A DNA stretch of 64,000 nt from Halorubrum salinum. GTDB taxonomy: Archaea; Halobacteriota; Halobacteria; Halobacteriales; Haloferacaceae. Position 1 is the first letter of the stretch. The number at the start of each line of letters is the position of its first letter. The translations under genes and the position numbers were made by a program. Below the pieces are notes generated by a model, which did not search any database, was not told the origin of the DNA, and worked only from the letters and a program-made list of their open reading frames with translations. Positions 53,024 to 61,492 of the stretch are shown here, one piece after another. The DNA lies in the NCBI RefSeq assembly GCF_024494575.1, contig NZ_JANHDO010000004.1:186001-250000 (forward strand), written 5' to 3'.

Positions 53024-53869
53024 ATGGACGCGTCGGAACGCCGCGTCACGGTCGTCGGCCCCGACGACCGGACGGCGGAGATTCGGAGGGCGATCGACGA
53101 CGTCGCCGGCCGCGTCGGGGACGCTTCCCCGACCACGACAGCTACCGAGGCGCCGAGCGACGCGGCGGACGCCGCCGTCGTCGTCACCGTCGGCCGCGCG
53201 GCGCTCCGGGACACCGTCGCCGCCGCGCCGACCGGGACGGTGATTCCGGTCGGCCGCGATCGGTTCGCGCTCGACGTCGGCCGCCTGAAGGACGTTCTCA
53301 GCCGTGGGTTCGCCGCCGCCCCCGCCACGGCCGATCCGGCGGCTCCCGACTCGAACGACGCGGTCGACGCTGCGCTCGCGCCGGTCGACGGCGTCCGTCG
53401 CGCGACACACCCCGTCCTCGCGGTGGACGGCACGTCTGCGTCGCCGCGAGCCGTGTTCGACGTCGCGTTCGTCACCGATTCGCCCGCGCGGATCTCCGAG
53501 TTCGCGATCGAGTTCGCGTACGGAACGCCCGCGACGTTCCGCGCGGACGGCGTCGTGGTCGCGACGCCGTTGGGAAGCGCCGGATACGCGAACGCCGCCG
53601 GCGCACCGGTCGTGGAACCCGGCGGCGGACTCGCGGTGACGCCGATCGCACCGTTCAGGACGCAGACTGACTCGTGGATCGCCGCGTCGGAGCTGACCGT
53701 GACGGTGAAACGCGAGGAGGAGCCGGTCGCGTTGGTCGTCGACGGCGCGAAACGCGAGCTCGTCGAGCCGAACCGACCGACCGCGATCGAGGCGGTCGAT
53801 CGGGTCGACCTCGTGGTGGCGATACCGGGCTCCGAGCGCGACGATCGGAAACACTCTAATAACTCGTAA
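53024..53869 (+). CDS. NAD kinase-like protein lacking the GGDGT motif
   Basis: The 281-residue protein is a divergent member of the NAD kinase/ATP-NAD fold. The C-terminal domain keeps ADGVVVATPLGSAGYANAAGAPVVEPGG, matching the GLIVATPTGSTAY region. The catalytic GGDGT loop is replaced by VVTVGRAAL (about residues 53-61), and no catalytic Asp is seen there. It may be an inactive or regulatory paralogue, or use a changed mechanism. It sits just before a small membrane gene and the cytochrome b operon. A functional NAD kinase must be elsewhere. Confidence 0.7.
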   Translation: MDASERRVTVVGPDDRTAEIRRAIDDVAGRVGDASPTTTATEAPSDAADAAVVVTVGRAALRDTVAAAPTGTVIPVGRDRFALDVGRLKDVLSRGFAAAPATADPAAPDSNDAVDAALAPVDGVRRATHPVLAVDGTSASPRAVFDVAFVTDSPARISEFAIEFAYGTPATFRADGVVVATPLGSAGYANAAGAPVVEPGGGLAVTPIAPFRTQTDSWIAASELTVTVKREEEPVALVVDGAKRELVEPNRPTAIEAVDRVDLVVAIPGSERDDRKHSNNS

Positions 53870-53883
53870 CCGGATGTGTCGGT

Positions 53884-54327
53884 ATGGACCCACTGCAGTT
53901 CCTCGTTCCCCTCGGCTGGCTGTCCGCCGTCGGACCGGTGCTGCCGTACGCGATCTTCACCATGGCCGTTGCGAACCTCGTGACGCGCCACCTCGCGCAC
54001 AGGCGACACGTCGACCAGGGAACGGACGGCGACAGCGTCGAGCCGTACACGCCGCACGTGTTCACGAACGTCGGGCTCCTCCTGTTGGGCGTCCTGTTCG
54101 CCATCGACTCGCCGATCAGCGGCGTCATCATCTCCGTGATCGTCATCACGATGTTGATCGCCGACCTGTTCGAACTGGAGGCACGCAACGTCGAAGCCCG
54201 TAACGACATGACGATCGAGGCGCCCAAAAGCGCGATCGCCGCCTCGGTCCTGCTCATGGTGTTCGCCTCCTACTACGCGCTGTTCTTCCTCGTCGAGGGG
54301 ATCTGGAACCAGTTCATCGTCGCGTAG
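53884..54327 (+). CDS. four-span membrane protein near the cytochrome bc locus
   Basis: The 147-residue protein has four hydrophobic helices (about 5-32, 58-80, 82-98 and 118-142) and a short cytoplasmic loop HRRHVDQGTDGDS. It is uncharacterised. Similar small proteins recur at haloarchaeal cytochrome bc loci; I believe it belongs to the DUF7313 group but cannot verify this. It is followed by a terminator-like hairpin. Confidence 0.6.
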   Translation: MDPLQFLVPLGWLSAVGPVLPYAIFTMAVANLVTRHLAHRRHVDQGTDGDSVEPYTPHVFTNVGLLLLGVLFAIDSPISGVIISVIVITMLIADLFELEARNVEARNDMTIEAPKSAIAASVLLMVFASYYALFFLVEGIWNQFIVA

Positions 54328-54826
54328 GCGGTTTCAGTCCTCTCCGACGCGCGTCGTTCTCCGGCGGCCGACCGCCGCGGCTGTCGGCTGCCCGACTGCA
54401 GTGACACGAACCGCCGTCCCGCCGTCCCGTTTTCGCGGACACGCTCCGCGCTTTTTCTCACACCACCGGCTGGCCGCGGGCTCCGACAGACGGGACACCT
54501 CCCCGAGCGCGTGCACCAAACCGTCCTCCGCGTTCGCGGCGTCCGGTCTCCCGTCAAGACGGTGATCGCCACCACCTTGCTCCGACGTCGCCCGGAGACG
54601 GCGACCGGTGTCTACGCGTGGTTGCCGCCGAACGACCGGAGATAGTCGCGACTGCGCTGTGCACGTCGCGCTCGGTAGCCGCAGTTTACGCTCGACGTCT
54701 TCGGGGTGTCACATAAACGACATCACGCGACGAGACACGGACACGCTCACGACTGAGAGCGCGCGCAGCCACTGGCGTCTGCGAAAATCAAAAAACAGCC
54801 GTCCGCTCGGGACGCGGGAACGAAAC
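54328..54826. other. non-coding region between membrane gene and cytochrome operon
   Basis: These 499 nt separate two convergent units. Apart from the terminator hairpin at 54434-54456, I see no convincing gene. Reading frames on both strands lack a start and natural haloarchaeal composition. I looked for tRNA, RNase P and SRP RNA cores and found none. It may be 3'-UTR or a degraded remnant. Confidence 0.5.
54434..54456 (+). terminator. hairpin with T tract downstream of 53884-54327 gene
   Basis: CGCGGA and TCCGCG form a 6-bp stem around a CACGC loop, followed immediately by CTTTTT. This is a typical intrinsic-type terminator about 107 nt after the stop codon. Confidence 0.6.
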
Positions 54827-55111
54827 TCAGTTCGCGGCTTCGGCGTCGCCGTCGTCGTTCAGGGACTTTCGAAGCTCGCGGCTCGCGGGGATGAGCACCC
54901 AGAACACGATCGGACCCACGAACATGAGCCAGAAGGCGACGTCTCCCGCGAGGAGGCCGATCTGCCCGTAGGCGGTGTTGACGCCCTCTGCCGGGTTGAC
55001 AAGTTGGACGATCTCGTAGTACGACGGTGTCCGGTACCAGCCGCCGAAGGTGAACCAGGCGAGCGCCCCGATCGCGAACAGGGCGAACCCTTTGATGAAC
55101 TCGTCTGCCAT
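54827..55111 (-). CDS. 94-aa membrane protein of the cytochrome bc operon
   Basis: The 94-residue protein has two hydrophobic helices (about 8-25 and 51-75) with a loop containing TPSYYEIVQLVNPAEG, and an acidic tail. It is the last gene of the halocyanin-cytochrome b operon, 4 nt after the preceding gene. The function is unknown. A small accessory subunit of the b-type complex is the natural guess; I think the family is DUF7314 but could not check. Confidence 0.65.
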   Translation of the reverse strand: MADEFIKGFALFAIGALAWFTFGGWYRTPSYYEIVQLVNPAEGVNTAYGQIGLLAGDVAFWLMFVGPIVFWVLIPASRELRKSLNDDGDAEAAN

Positions 55112-55115
55112 TACC

Positions 55116-55553
55116 TCATGATTCGTCGGAGCCGTCTTGAGACTTTCCCATCCCGCGTCCGCGGAAGCGCGTCCCCAAGACGTACACCGCCGTTCCGGCG
55201 ACGATGAACCCGATTCCGGCGAGCGCGAGCGCCGCGACGAGCACGTCGTCCGGTGGACGAACGCCGACGCTGTCGAGCACGTAGATGATCACGTTCCGGA
55301 CGACGCTTAACTGCAGCGTCGCCGCGTCGATGAGCGTGAATCCGACGATGTACGCGAGCGCCGCCGCAAGGGTCGAGAACACCGTGACGGCCTTATAAAG
55401 CCGAAATGGAACGACGACCTCGCGGCCGGCGGGTCCCTCTCGGGGGCCGGTCGGTTCGTTCCGCGGGTCGTCTCGGTCGTCCGCAGCGACGGGATCGCCC
55501 GTCTCGTCGAACGCCTGCGGATCGTCATCGGCGGCCGATGGAGATGAGGACAT
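55116..55553 (-). CDS. 145-aa membrane protein of the cytochrome bc operon
   Basis: An acidic, disordered N-terminus (~45 residues) is followed by VVVPFRLYKAVTVFSTLAAALAYIVGF and a second helix near residues 103-125, with a basic C-terminal segment. It lies between the cytochrome b C-terminal subunit gene and the 94-aa gene on the same strand. Possibly DUF7315. The role is unknown but its place suggests an accessory subunit. Confidence 0.62.
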   Translation of the reverse strand: MSSSPSAADDDPQAFDETGDPVAADDRDDPRNEPTGPREGPAGREVVVPFRLYKAVTVFSTLAAALAYIVGFTLIDAATLQLSVVRNVIIYVLDSVGVRPPDDVLVAALALAGIGFIVAGTAVYVLGTRFRGRGMGKSQDGSDES

Positions 55554-55589
55554 GAAACGGTGGTGAGGCCGGCGGGAAGTGGGGTGTCG

Positions 55590-56378
55590 CTACTTCGGCG
55601 GCCGCAGCATGTAGTATCGCCGATTCAGGTCGTACATGTACCCTTCACGCATCGTCTTCAACACCGCGTAGGTGATGATGCCGCCGAGCGCCGGCAGCAG
55701 GAACGTGAGCGTGAAAAGCAGGTCGAGCCCGATGGGGAAGAAGTTCTGGATCGCGAGGGCGGCGAGCGTGAACGAGAGGACGACGCCCGTGACGCCGACG
55801 GCGCTCCAGAACGGCTGCTCGACGGGCCGCCGCGCGCTCCCCTTGTTGAGGAAGGGAACGAGGGTGATGGCCGCGAAGATGATACCGTGCGCGATGATCC
55901 CGAGGAACTCGTTACCGAGGAGAATGTTCCCGCCGAGCACTTCGAGGCCGGGGTTTATCGGGTTGAGCTTCAGCAGGCCGAACGACCAGTAGAGGTACCA
56001 GTCGGGAAGGATGACCGAGGGCGTCGAGCCGGGGTTCGCCGGCGACCCGAAGTGGACCGGCAACACGGCCGCGACGAGCACGATGATCCCGATGAAGAAG
56101 CTCGTGATAGCGAGGTTCCGGAGCGTCTCGTGTGGCCACGCCGGGAAGCCGAGCACGTCGCGCTCGACGTACGTCGACTCGGCGCGGAGGTCCTCGTCCT
56201 CGCGGCGCGAGCGCTCGAAGTACTGGTAGGTGAGCTGTGCGAGCCCCTGCGAGCGCTCCTTGCGCTCGGACCAGGTCGGCGTCTCGTCGTCCGGCGGAAC
56301 CGTCGCCGGCGGACCGCCGTCGGTGCGCGCTTCGCCGTCGGTGCCTCCGTCAGTCATGGGAGTGTGATCGTCGGTCAT
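55590..56378 (-). CDS. petD: cytochrome b C-terminal subunit (PetD-like)
   Basis: The 262-residue protein corresponds to the C-terminal part of split cytochrome b (subunit IV). After an acidic leader (~70 residues) come helices with the Qo-site motif PDWYLYWSFGLLK (Pro125-Tyr128; PEWY in most species). The PDWY variant is seen in other bc complexes. It starts 4 nt after the petB-like gene on the operon strand. It should form a quinol-oxidising complex with PetB-like and the halocyanin. Confidence 0.88.
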   Translation of the reverse strand: MTDDHTPMTDGGTDGEARTDGGPPATVPPDDETPTWSERKERSQGLAQLTYQYFERSRREDEDLRAESTYVERDVLGFPAWPHETLRNLAITSFFIGIIVLVAAVLPVHFGSPANPGSTPSVILPDWYLYWSFGLLKLNPINPGLEVLGGNILLGNEFLGIIAHGIIFAAITLVPFLNKGSARRPVEQPFWSAVGVTGVVLSFTLAALAIQNFFPIGLDLLFTLTFLLPALGGIITYAVLKTMREGYMYDLNRRYYMLRPPK

Positions 56379-56382
56379 TGGA

Positions 56383-57192
56383 TTAGTGCGGCTCCGCGAT
56401 GCCCTGCACCCAGACGATGCCGACGTGGAGCGCGATGAGACCGGTCACCACGAACGGCAACACGAAGACGTGCAGGATGTACATTCTCACGAGCGTCGCT
56501 TGGCCGAGCGTGAACCCACCGAAGACGAGCTGTGCGGCCCACTCGCCAATGATAGGCGTCGCGAGAGCCATCTCGACGCCGATCTGTGCCGCCCAGAAGG
56601 ACAGCTGCTTCCACGGGAGGACGTACCCGGAGAACCCGAAGAACAGCGTCAGCGCGATGAGGACGACGCCGAGCACCCAGTTGACCTCACGCGGCTCCTT
56701 GTACGACCCGGTGAAGTACACGCGGAGCATGTGCAGGAATACCGCCGCCGTCATGAACTGGGCGGCCCACTTGTGGATCGACCGGAGCATGAAGCCGAAC
56801 TGGACGTCGGTCATGATCAGTACGAGCGAGTCGTACGCGGCGGTCGGGTCGCCCTGCGCGGCTGCGCCCGCGGTTGACGGGGAGTAGTAGAATCCCAACA
56901 GCGCGCCGGTGATCGCCGCGACGAGGTACGCGATGATCGACAGCGATCCCAGCGAGTAGAGCGGGTACCAGTACCAGAACTTGTTGTCCAGATCGTACTG
57001 TTCGGTGTGGCTCTTCGGCATCTGGAGGTTCGCGCGGTAGTACATCGTCTCCAGCAGCTCGAGGTAGTCGACGATGCGAAGCCGCTTGTCAAGCCAGATG
57101 AGCGTGGTCAGGAATACGGTCTCGACGGCCGTCAGATCCTGCTTTTTGAGCCACGCGTTGTGGTCCATCTCGTCTTGTTTTTTGAGACTCAT
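56383..57192 (-). CDS. petB: cytochrome b6-like subunit (PetB-like)
   Basis: The 269-residue protein is the N-terminal half of split cytochrome b. Haem ligands are His140, His154, His241 and His256. Spacings of 14 and 15 residues match the cytochrome b6 pattern rather than mitochondrial cytochrome b (14 and 14). Other motifs are RSIHKWAAQFMTAAVFLHM and LTLFFGFSGYVLPWKQLSFWAA. The N-terminal ~75 residues form a soluble leader. It should transfer electrons between quinol sites within a membrane complex. Confidence 0.92.
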   Translation of the reverse strand: MSLKKQDEMDHNAWLKKQDLTAVETVFLTTLIWLDKRLRIVDYLELLETMYYRANLQMPKSHTEQYDLDNKFWYWYPLYSLGSLSIIAYLVAAITGALLGFYYSPSTAGAAAQGDPTAAYDSLVLIMTDVQFGFMLRSIHKWAAQFMTAAVFLHMLRVYFTGSYKEPREVNWVLGVVLIALTLFFGFSGYVLPWKQLSFWAAQIGVEMALATPIIGEWAAQLVFGGFTLGQATLVRMYILHVFVLPFVVTGLIALHVGIVWVQGIAEPH

Positions 57193-57199
57193 TGGGGGA

Positions 57200-57589
57200 T
57201 CACTTCTTGTAGTAGGGGTACACGGCGCGTTTGAGCGTCTCGACCGCGCTTCCGGTGTCCATCGTCACGCCGTCTTTTTCCTCTTCGCGGACGTACAGAT
57301 CCTCCCACTTGCGGCGGCGCTTCTTCACGATCATCACGTCGGGGAGGAACTCCTTGCGGTACAACATGAGGACGAACGCGAGGTCGAGGAAGATCATCGC
57401 CAGCAGCGCGCCGACGAACATGTTGCCGAACTCCGTCGAAGCCCACGCGGACATGAGCCCGTAGACGAAAAGCGAGACCAACACGACCTCGATGATCGTC
57501 AGTAAGACGATCGCGATCGCGGCGGCGGTGCTCTCTCTGGCGGGCTCGTATCGGTGGATGTCGCCGTACGAAGATTCACCGGAACTCAT
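57200..57589 (-). CDS. 129-aa membrane protein preceding petB
   Basis: The 129-residue protein has two hydrophobic helices (about 22-46 and 57-77) and a basic C-terminal region with VKKRRRKWEDLYVRE. It overlaps the halocyanin gene stop by 4 nt and precedes the petB-like gene by 7 nt, so it is part of the operon. I believe it is the DUF7318 group. The function is unknown but likely that of an accessory subunit. Confidence 0.65.
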   Translation of the reverse strand: MSSGESSYGDIHRYEPARESTAAAIAIVLLTIIEVVLVSLFVYGLMSAWASTEFGNMFVGALLAMIFLDLAFVLMLYRKEFLPDVMIVKKRRRKWEDLYVREEEKDGVTMDTGSAVETLKRAVYPYYKK

Positions 57590-58236
57590 CTCGCACCTCC
57601 GTGTCCGGTGTGTGCGGACTCACCGTACTTCAGCTGGTAGAACGTGAAGACGAACGTGAGCCCGACGCCGAGGATCGCTGCGAGGCCGACCCAGTGCGGG
57701 TGGAGCACGACGCCGACGTGCGCGATGTCTTCGGGCCATCCGTTCGACCCGCCTCCGCCGGTCTCGACGGTCGGGACGTCCTCACCGACGGCGATACCGG
57801 CGTGCATGCCGACGGCCGTGTGCGGAACGCAGTGGTAGTGGGTGATCCCGGCGTCCTCTTCGGTCACCTCGTACTCGTAGGTGTAGCCCTCCTCGCCGAC
57901 CGGGTCGCCGCTGTCGAGGCTCGCCGGACCGCCGCCCTCGACGGTCTGGACGTTGTGTGCGCCCCCGCTGCCCGTCCACTCCCACGTGATCGTCGTGCCC
58001 GTGTCGACCCACAGTTGGGTGGGGTCGAACGCGAGGCCGCTGTCGCCAGCGCCGACTTGGACGGTCACTTCGCTCTGGCCGCGGGCGTCGAGGTACGACC
58101 CGAGGTTTCCACTCGTGACCCCGCTCGGCCACTCCGGTTGCACTTCCTGTGCGGCGGCCGATCCGGTCGCCCCGGCCCCGGCCGCGACCGCGGCGGTCGC
58201 ACCGCCGGCCGTCCGCACGAATTCCCGCCTTTTCAT
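57586..58236 (-). CDS. membrane-anchored halocyanin-domain protein
   Basis: The 216-residue protein starts with a twin-arginine signal KRREFVRTAGG, so it is exported by Tat. A plastocyanin-like copper domain has the ligands His94, Cys136, His139 and Met144 (in GAHNV and HYHCVPHTAVGMHA). A C-terminal membrane helix (about 183-200) anchors it. It is the first gene of the cytochrome b operon and occupies the position where a Rieske protein or cytochrome c1 would be expected. It probably accepts electrons from the b6-like complex. Confidence 0.9.
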   Translation of the reverse strand: MKRREFVRTAGGATAAVAAGAGATGSAAAQEVQPEWPSGVTSGNLGSYLDARGQSEVTVQVGAGDSGLAFDPTQLWVDTGTTITWEWTGSGGAHNVQTVEGGGPASLDSGDPVGEEGYTYEYEVTEEDAGITHYHCVPHTAVGMHAGIAVGEDVPTVETGGGGSNGWPEDIAHVGVVLHPHWVGLAAILGVGLTFVFTFYQLKYGESAHTGHGGAR

Positions 58237-58260
58237 ACAGGTTCACTCAGGACGGGGTGC

Positions 58261-58267
58261 GCTTAAA
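58261..58267 (-). promoter_or_regulatory. TATA box for the halocyanin-cytochrome b operon
   Basis: On the minus strand this reads TTTAAGC, centred 28 nt before the halocyanin ATG at 58236. The spacing predicts a leaderless transcript and places the operon promoter here. Confidence 0.6.
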
Positions 58268-58331
58268 CCCACCGACTGAACCCGTAGACGCGGAGGGGTT
58301 TACAAGCCCTGTAACACTCGATATCGCCGGT

Positions 58332-59192
58332 TCACTCCTCCAGTTCGTCCTCGATCACGCCCCCCTCGTCGACCGGCACGAAGTCGGGGCGTTCCTTCGC
58401 CTCGCGGAGCGCCCGCAGACGGTTGCGATACTCCTCGGATCGGAAGCGGTCGGAGAGCCGCGCGTTCGCCACGATCACGAACAGGAACGCGCCGACGACG
58501 AGGAACAAGATTCCCATCGCCGGGGCGACGATCGTGGAGAGGTCGGTCGCGACGGTGGCGACGAGCAGCGCCGCGCCGGCGAGGACCTGCACGGTTGCGA
58601 TCACCTGTATCAACAGGTTCCCGAACTCGCCTGTCCCCTCCGGAACGCTGTCGGGGTGCGGAAGCGACCAGTCGCCCGGCGGCTCCGGTACCTCGTACGA
58701 CTCCATCGCGGCGAGCGCGACGATCGGCTCGACGTCTCTGAGGACCGTCCCCTGCCCTATCACCTCGCCGGTCGGACGGATGATCGCGTACCCCTCGTCG
58801 GAGTAGACGAGGAGGCGCTCGCCGTCGTCGGCGCGAACGCGTTCTAAGACCCCGAACACGTCTCGTCGAGCGATTCGGGACTTCAGCTCGTCTGCGGCCC
58901 GGTCGAGGAGCCGGTCACCCGTGATCCACGTGTCGGGATCGAAGGCGGCGTCCCACTCCTCGGCGCTCATCCGCGCCATGTCCGACGGCCCGAAGTCGTC
59001 GAAGTCGTACTCGGACTCGACCCGATCGCGGAGCTCGTCGAGCTCGTCTGACTCGTCGGCGTCACCGGCGGACTCGTCGGGGACCCGGTCGCGCTCCGAT
59101 CGAGCGTCGCCCTCCGGCCGGGGGCCTCGGTCCGGCTGCGCCTCCGGATCCGACCGAGACGCGGCGTCCGATCCCGTCGAGGTGTCCTCCAT
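58332..59192 (-). CDS. 286-aa two-span membrane protein near the cytochrome b operon
   Basis: ATG 59192 (MEDTSTGSDAASRSD) is used; longer forms are noise. The first ~60 residues are acidic and disordered. A soluble middle domain reads MARMSAEEWDAAFDPDTWITGDRLLDR and DGERLLVYSDEGYAIIRPTGEVIGQG. Two helices near residues 198-246 and a basic cytoplasmic tail follow. It lies just upstream of the halocyanin gene on the same strand. I believe it is DUF7319, with unknown function. Confidence 0.62.
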   Translation of the reverse strand: MEDTSTGSDAASRSDPEAQPDRGPRPEGDARSERDRVPDESAGDADESDELDELRDRVESEYDFDDFGPSDMARMSAEEWDAAFDPDTWITGDRLLDRAADELKSRIARRDVFGVLERVRADDGERLLVYSDEGYAIIRPTGEVIGQGTVLRDVEPIVALAAMESYEVPEPPGDWSLPHPDSVPEGTGEFGNLLIQVIATVQVLAGAALLVATVATDLSTIVAPAMGILFLVVGAFLFVIVANARLSDRFRSEEYRNRLRALREAKERPDFVPVDEGGVIEDELEE

Positions 59193-59349
59193 CGTCCCGG
59201 GGTACGGGCTCCGGACGCTAACTGTTTTCGTCCGCGGCCGAGCGGCCGGGCGTCGACCGCAGTCGGACGCGCTCGCGCGACCGGCGGCCGTCGGGAAGCT
59301 CGCCGGCCGATCGAGGAGTTTTACGCGCCGGAGTCCGTACCGACCCACG

Positions 59350-59832
59350 ATGGTAGACTCGTCGGTCGTCGCGGCGGGCGCGGGGCTGTCCGTGACGGCC
59401 AGTCTCCCGTTTCTCCTCTACGGGGCGTGGATCATGATCGACGCCGAGACCGTGACGTGGAACGTGCTCACACACCACCTGCGGTACATCGGCGTCGGGC
59501 TCGCGTTGACCACGGTTCCGGTCGTCGGATGGATGATCCCCCGGCTCTTCCAGCGGCTGACCGGGCTCGCCGTGATCCACGCGTTCTTCGGGCTCCAGGC
59601 GTACGCGCTGCTCGCGTTCGCGCTCACCGGGATCGTCCGCATCCTGCAGGCGAAGCGGAACGCCGACGCCTACGAGAACCCCGACGTGGACATCGACGAG
59701 ATCCACGAGGACATGGGCCACTGGCGGTCTCGGCTCCGCGTCGGCGTCGCCGGGTTCATGCTGCTCTGGCTCTGCGCGTGGGTCACCGGCCTCTACCGGT
59801 TCTACGCGATCCACGTCGCCCCGACGATGTGA
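59350..59832 (+). CDS. 160-aa four-span membrane protein
   Basis: The 160-residue protein starts MVDSSVVAAGAGLSV and has four hydrophobic helices. Histidines lie at helix ends (LTHHLRYIG, VIHAFFGLQ, YAIHVAP), a pattern often seen in haem- or quinone-binding membrane proteins. It is divergent from the 286-aa gene and shares an AT-rich promoter region with it (TTTTAC at 59317-59322). It may belong to DUF7321, another family near cytochrome bc loci. Confidence 0.6.
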   Translation: MVDSSVVAAGAGLSVTASLPFLLYGAWIMIDAETVTWNVLTHHLRYIGVGLALTTVPVVGWMIPRLFQRLTGLAVIHAFFGLQAYALLAFALTGIVRILQAKRNADAYENPDVDIDEIHEDMGHWRSRLRVGVAGFMLLWLCAWVTGLYRFYAIHVAPTM

Positions 59833-59915
59833 CCGATTCGCGTCGGCCCGGGGGCGGGTGAGCCGAGCGCGGCGACCGACAGCTTCAATCCCGGTTTGCC
59901 CCTATACCGTCCATC

Positions 59916-60536
59916 GTGGCAGTCACCTTCGATCTGTTCGGGACGCTCGTCGAGGTCGCGTACCCGTCCGACCCGGCAGAGGTCGTCGCGCGCGAGCTGG
60001 AGTCGCGCGGCGTGGACGTGCCCGACGACTGGCACGTCGCGTACGGCGAGCGACACGTGGACGCACCGGCCGGTGCCGAGGTCCCCCTCCCGGCGCACGT
60101 CGCACACGCACTCGAATCTCGGGGCGTCGACGCCGGCGGGAACGTCGTCCGACACGCCGTGGTCGCGGCGTTCGACCCGGACGTGACCCGGCGCGACGGG
60201 GCCCGGTCCGCCGTTCGCGACGTGAGCGAACAGGGACCGGTCGGCCTGCTCTCGAACTGCGCCGTCCCCGAACTGGTTCCGAAGACGCTGATCCGCGCCG
60301 GGCTCCGCGGCGAGTTCGACGCGGTCACGACGAGCGTCGGCTGCGGCTGGCGGAAGCCCCACCCGAAGGCGTTCGAGGCCGCGGCCGACGCGCTCGGAGT
60401 CGCCCCCGAGACCCTGGTCCACGTCGGCGACGACCCCGAGACCGACGGCGGCGTCGCCGACGTCGGCGGCCGGTTCGTCGACGTGACGGAGACGCCGCTG
60501 TCGGCGGTCGCGGGCGAACTCGAAGCACAGCAGTGA
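59916..60536 (+). CDS. HAD superfamily hydrolase
   Basis: The 206-residue protein starts at GTG 59916. The HAD motifs are FDLFGTLV (first Asp nucleophile), LLSNCAVPEL (motif II Ser), GWRKPHPKAF (motif III Lys) and HVGDDPETDGG (motif IV). The cap domain is short. It is a typical phosphatase of the HAD-IA type. The substrate cannot be inferred. It stands alone on the plus strand between the membrane gene and the MBL hydrolase. Confidence 0.9.
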   Translation: MAVTFDLFGTLVEVAYPSDPAEVVARELESRGVDVPDDWHVAYGERHVDAPAGAEVPLPAHVAHALESRGVDAGGNVVRHAVVAAFDPDVTRRDGARSAVRDVSEQGPVGLLSNCAVPELVPKTLIRAGLRGEFDAVTTSVGCGWRKPHPKAFEAAADALGVAPETLVHVGDDPETDGGVADVGGRFVDVTETPLSAVAGELEAQQ

Positions 60537-60551
60537 CCCCCTGAGCGCGAC

Positions 60552-61490
60552 TCAGCGCTCGTCGCCGCGGGCGATCCGTTCCGCCCACGCCTCGTCGATC
60601 CGTCTCTCCGCGAGGAGCTTTTCGAGGTGCGCGACGACGGTCGACCGGGCGAGGTCTTCGACGCCCGACAGGTCCTTGTCGTAGGCGGCGTCGAGGACGG
60701 CGTCGACGTCGCGTGCGCCTCCCTCGATCGCGGCGAGAACCGACCGTTCTCGGTCCACCCGGTGATCGATCAGTCGCTGACAGGTAGCCCCCGGGTCGTC
60801 GATCGGCGGCCCGTGACCCGTCCACAGTCGGTCGTAGCCGCCGTCGCGGACGCGTTCGAGGCTCGCGAGGTAGTGGGCGATCTCGCCGTCGGGAGCGCCG
60901 ACCACGACGCTCCCCTCCGCGACGGCGAGGTCGCCGCAGATCAGCTCGCGGCGATCGTCCGTGGCACCCCCGTCGCCGGTTCCGGCACCGCTTCTGCTGG
61001 CGACCGCGAACGCGAGGTGATCTGCGGCGTGACCGGGCGTCTCGATCGCGCGGACGGCGGTGTCGTCGATCCGGTCGCCGTCGCGGACGGTCTCGTCCGG
61101 CTCTATCCCCGTCGCGTCCGCGAAGCGCTCCGCGTGGTCGGCGTGGGCCACGACGGTCGCGTCCGTCAGTTCGGCGTACGCCGCGACCGCCCCGACGTGG
61201 TCCGGATGCGTGTGGGTGACGGCGATCGCGTCGACCGCGTGCGTCGTCTCCGCGTCGCGACCCTCGACACCGGTACCGCCTGCGTCGCCGCGTCCGTCCG
61301 CGCCACCGCCACCGACGGCGTCGCCGACGCCGACACCCGCGTCCAGCGCGTCCGTGCGGGCCGCGGGGTCGACGAGGACGCCGTCGACGAGGTACGCGTT
61401 CGTCGTCCCGCCGGGCGCGCGGGTGTCGACCGGCACCTCGACGCGGGTTATCGAGGGCTCCGACGGCGTCGGCCCCTCGTTCCCCGTCAT
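60552..61490 (-). CDS. MBL-fold metallo-hydrolase
   Basis: The 312-residue protein has a metallo-beta-lactamase fold: VTHTHPDHVGAVAAYAELT holds the HxHxDH zinc motif, a later TPGHAADHLAF gives a ligand His, and ICGDLAV the bridging Asp. The C-terminal region WTGHGPPIDDP ends the core and leads to a helical LACTB2-like tail. A Gly-rich insertion near residues 50-70 is decoration. It starts 2 nt after the radical SAM gene stop, so the two are likely one operon. Confidence 0.9.
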   Translation of the reverse strand: MTGNEGPTPSEPSITRVEVPVDTRAPGGTTNAYLVDGVLVDPAARTDALDAGVGVGDAVGGGGADGRGDAGGTGVEGRDAETTHAVDAIAVTHTHPDHVGAVAAYAELTDATVVAHADHAERFADATGIEPDETVRDGDRIDDTAVRAIETPGHAADHLAFAVASRSGAGTGDGGATDDRRELICGDLAVAEGSVVVGAPDGEIAHYLASLERVRDGGYDRLWTGHGPPIDDPGATCQRLIDHRVDRERSVLAAIEGGARDVDAVLDAAYDKDLSGVEDLARSTVVAHLEKLLAERRIDEAWAERIARGDER

Positions 61491-61492
61491 CG

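Noticed and set aside
54328-54826. Stable RNA (RNase P or SRP RNA) in the long gap
   Set aside because: I could not find the conserved core motifs of either RNA on either strand.
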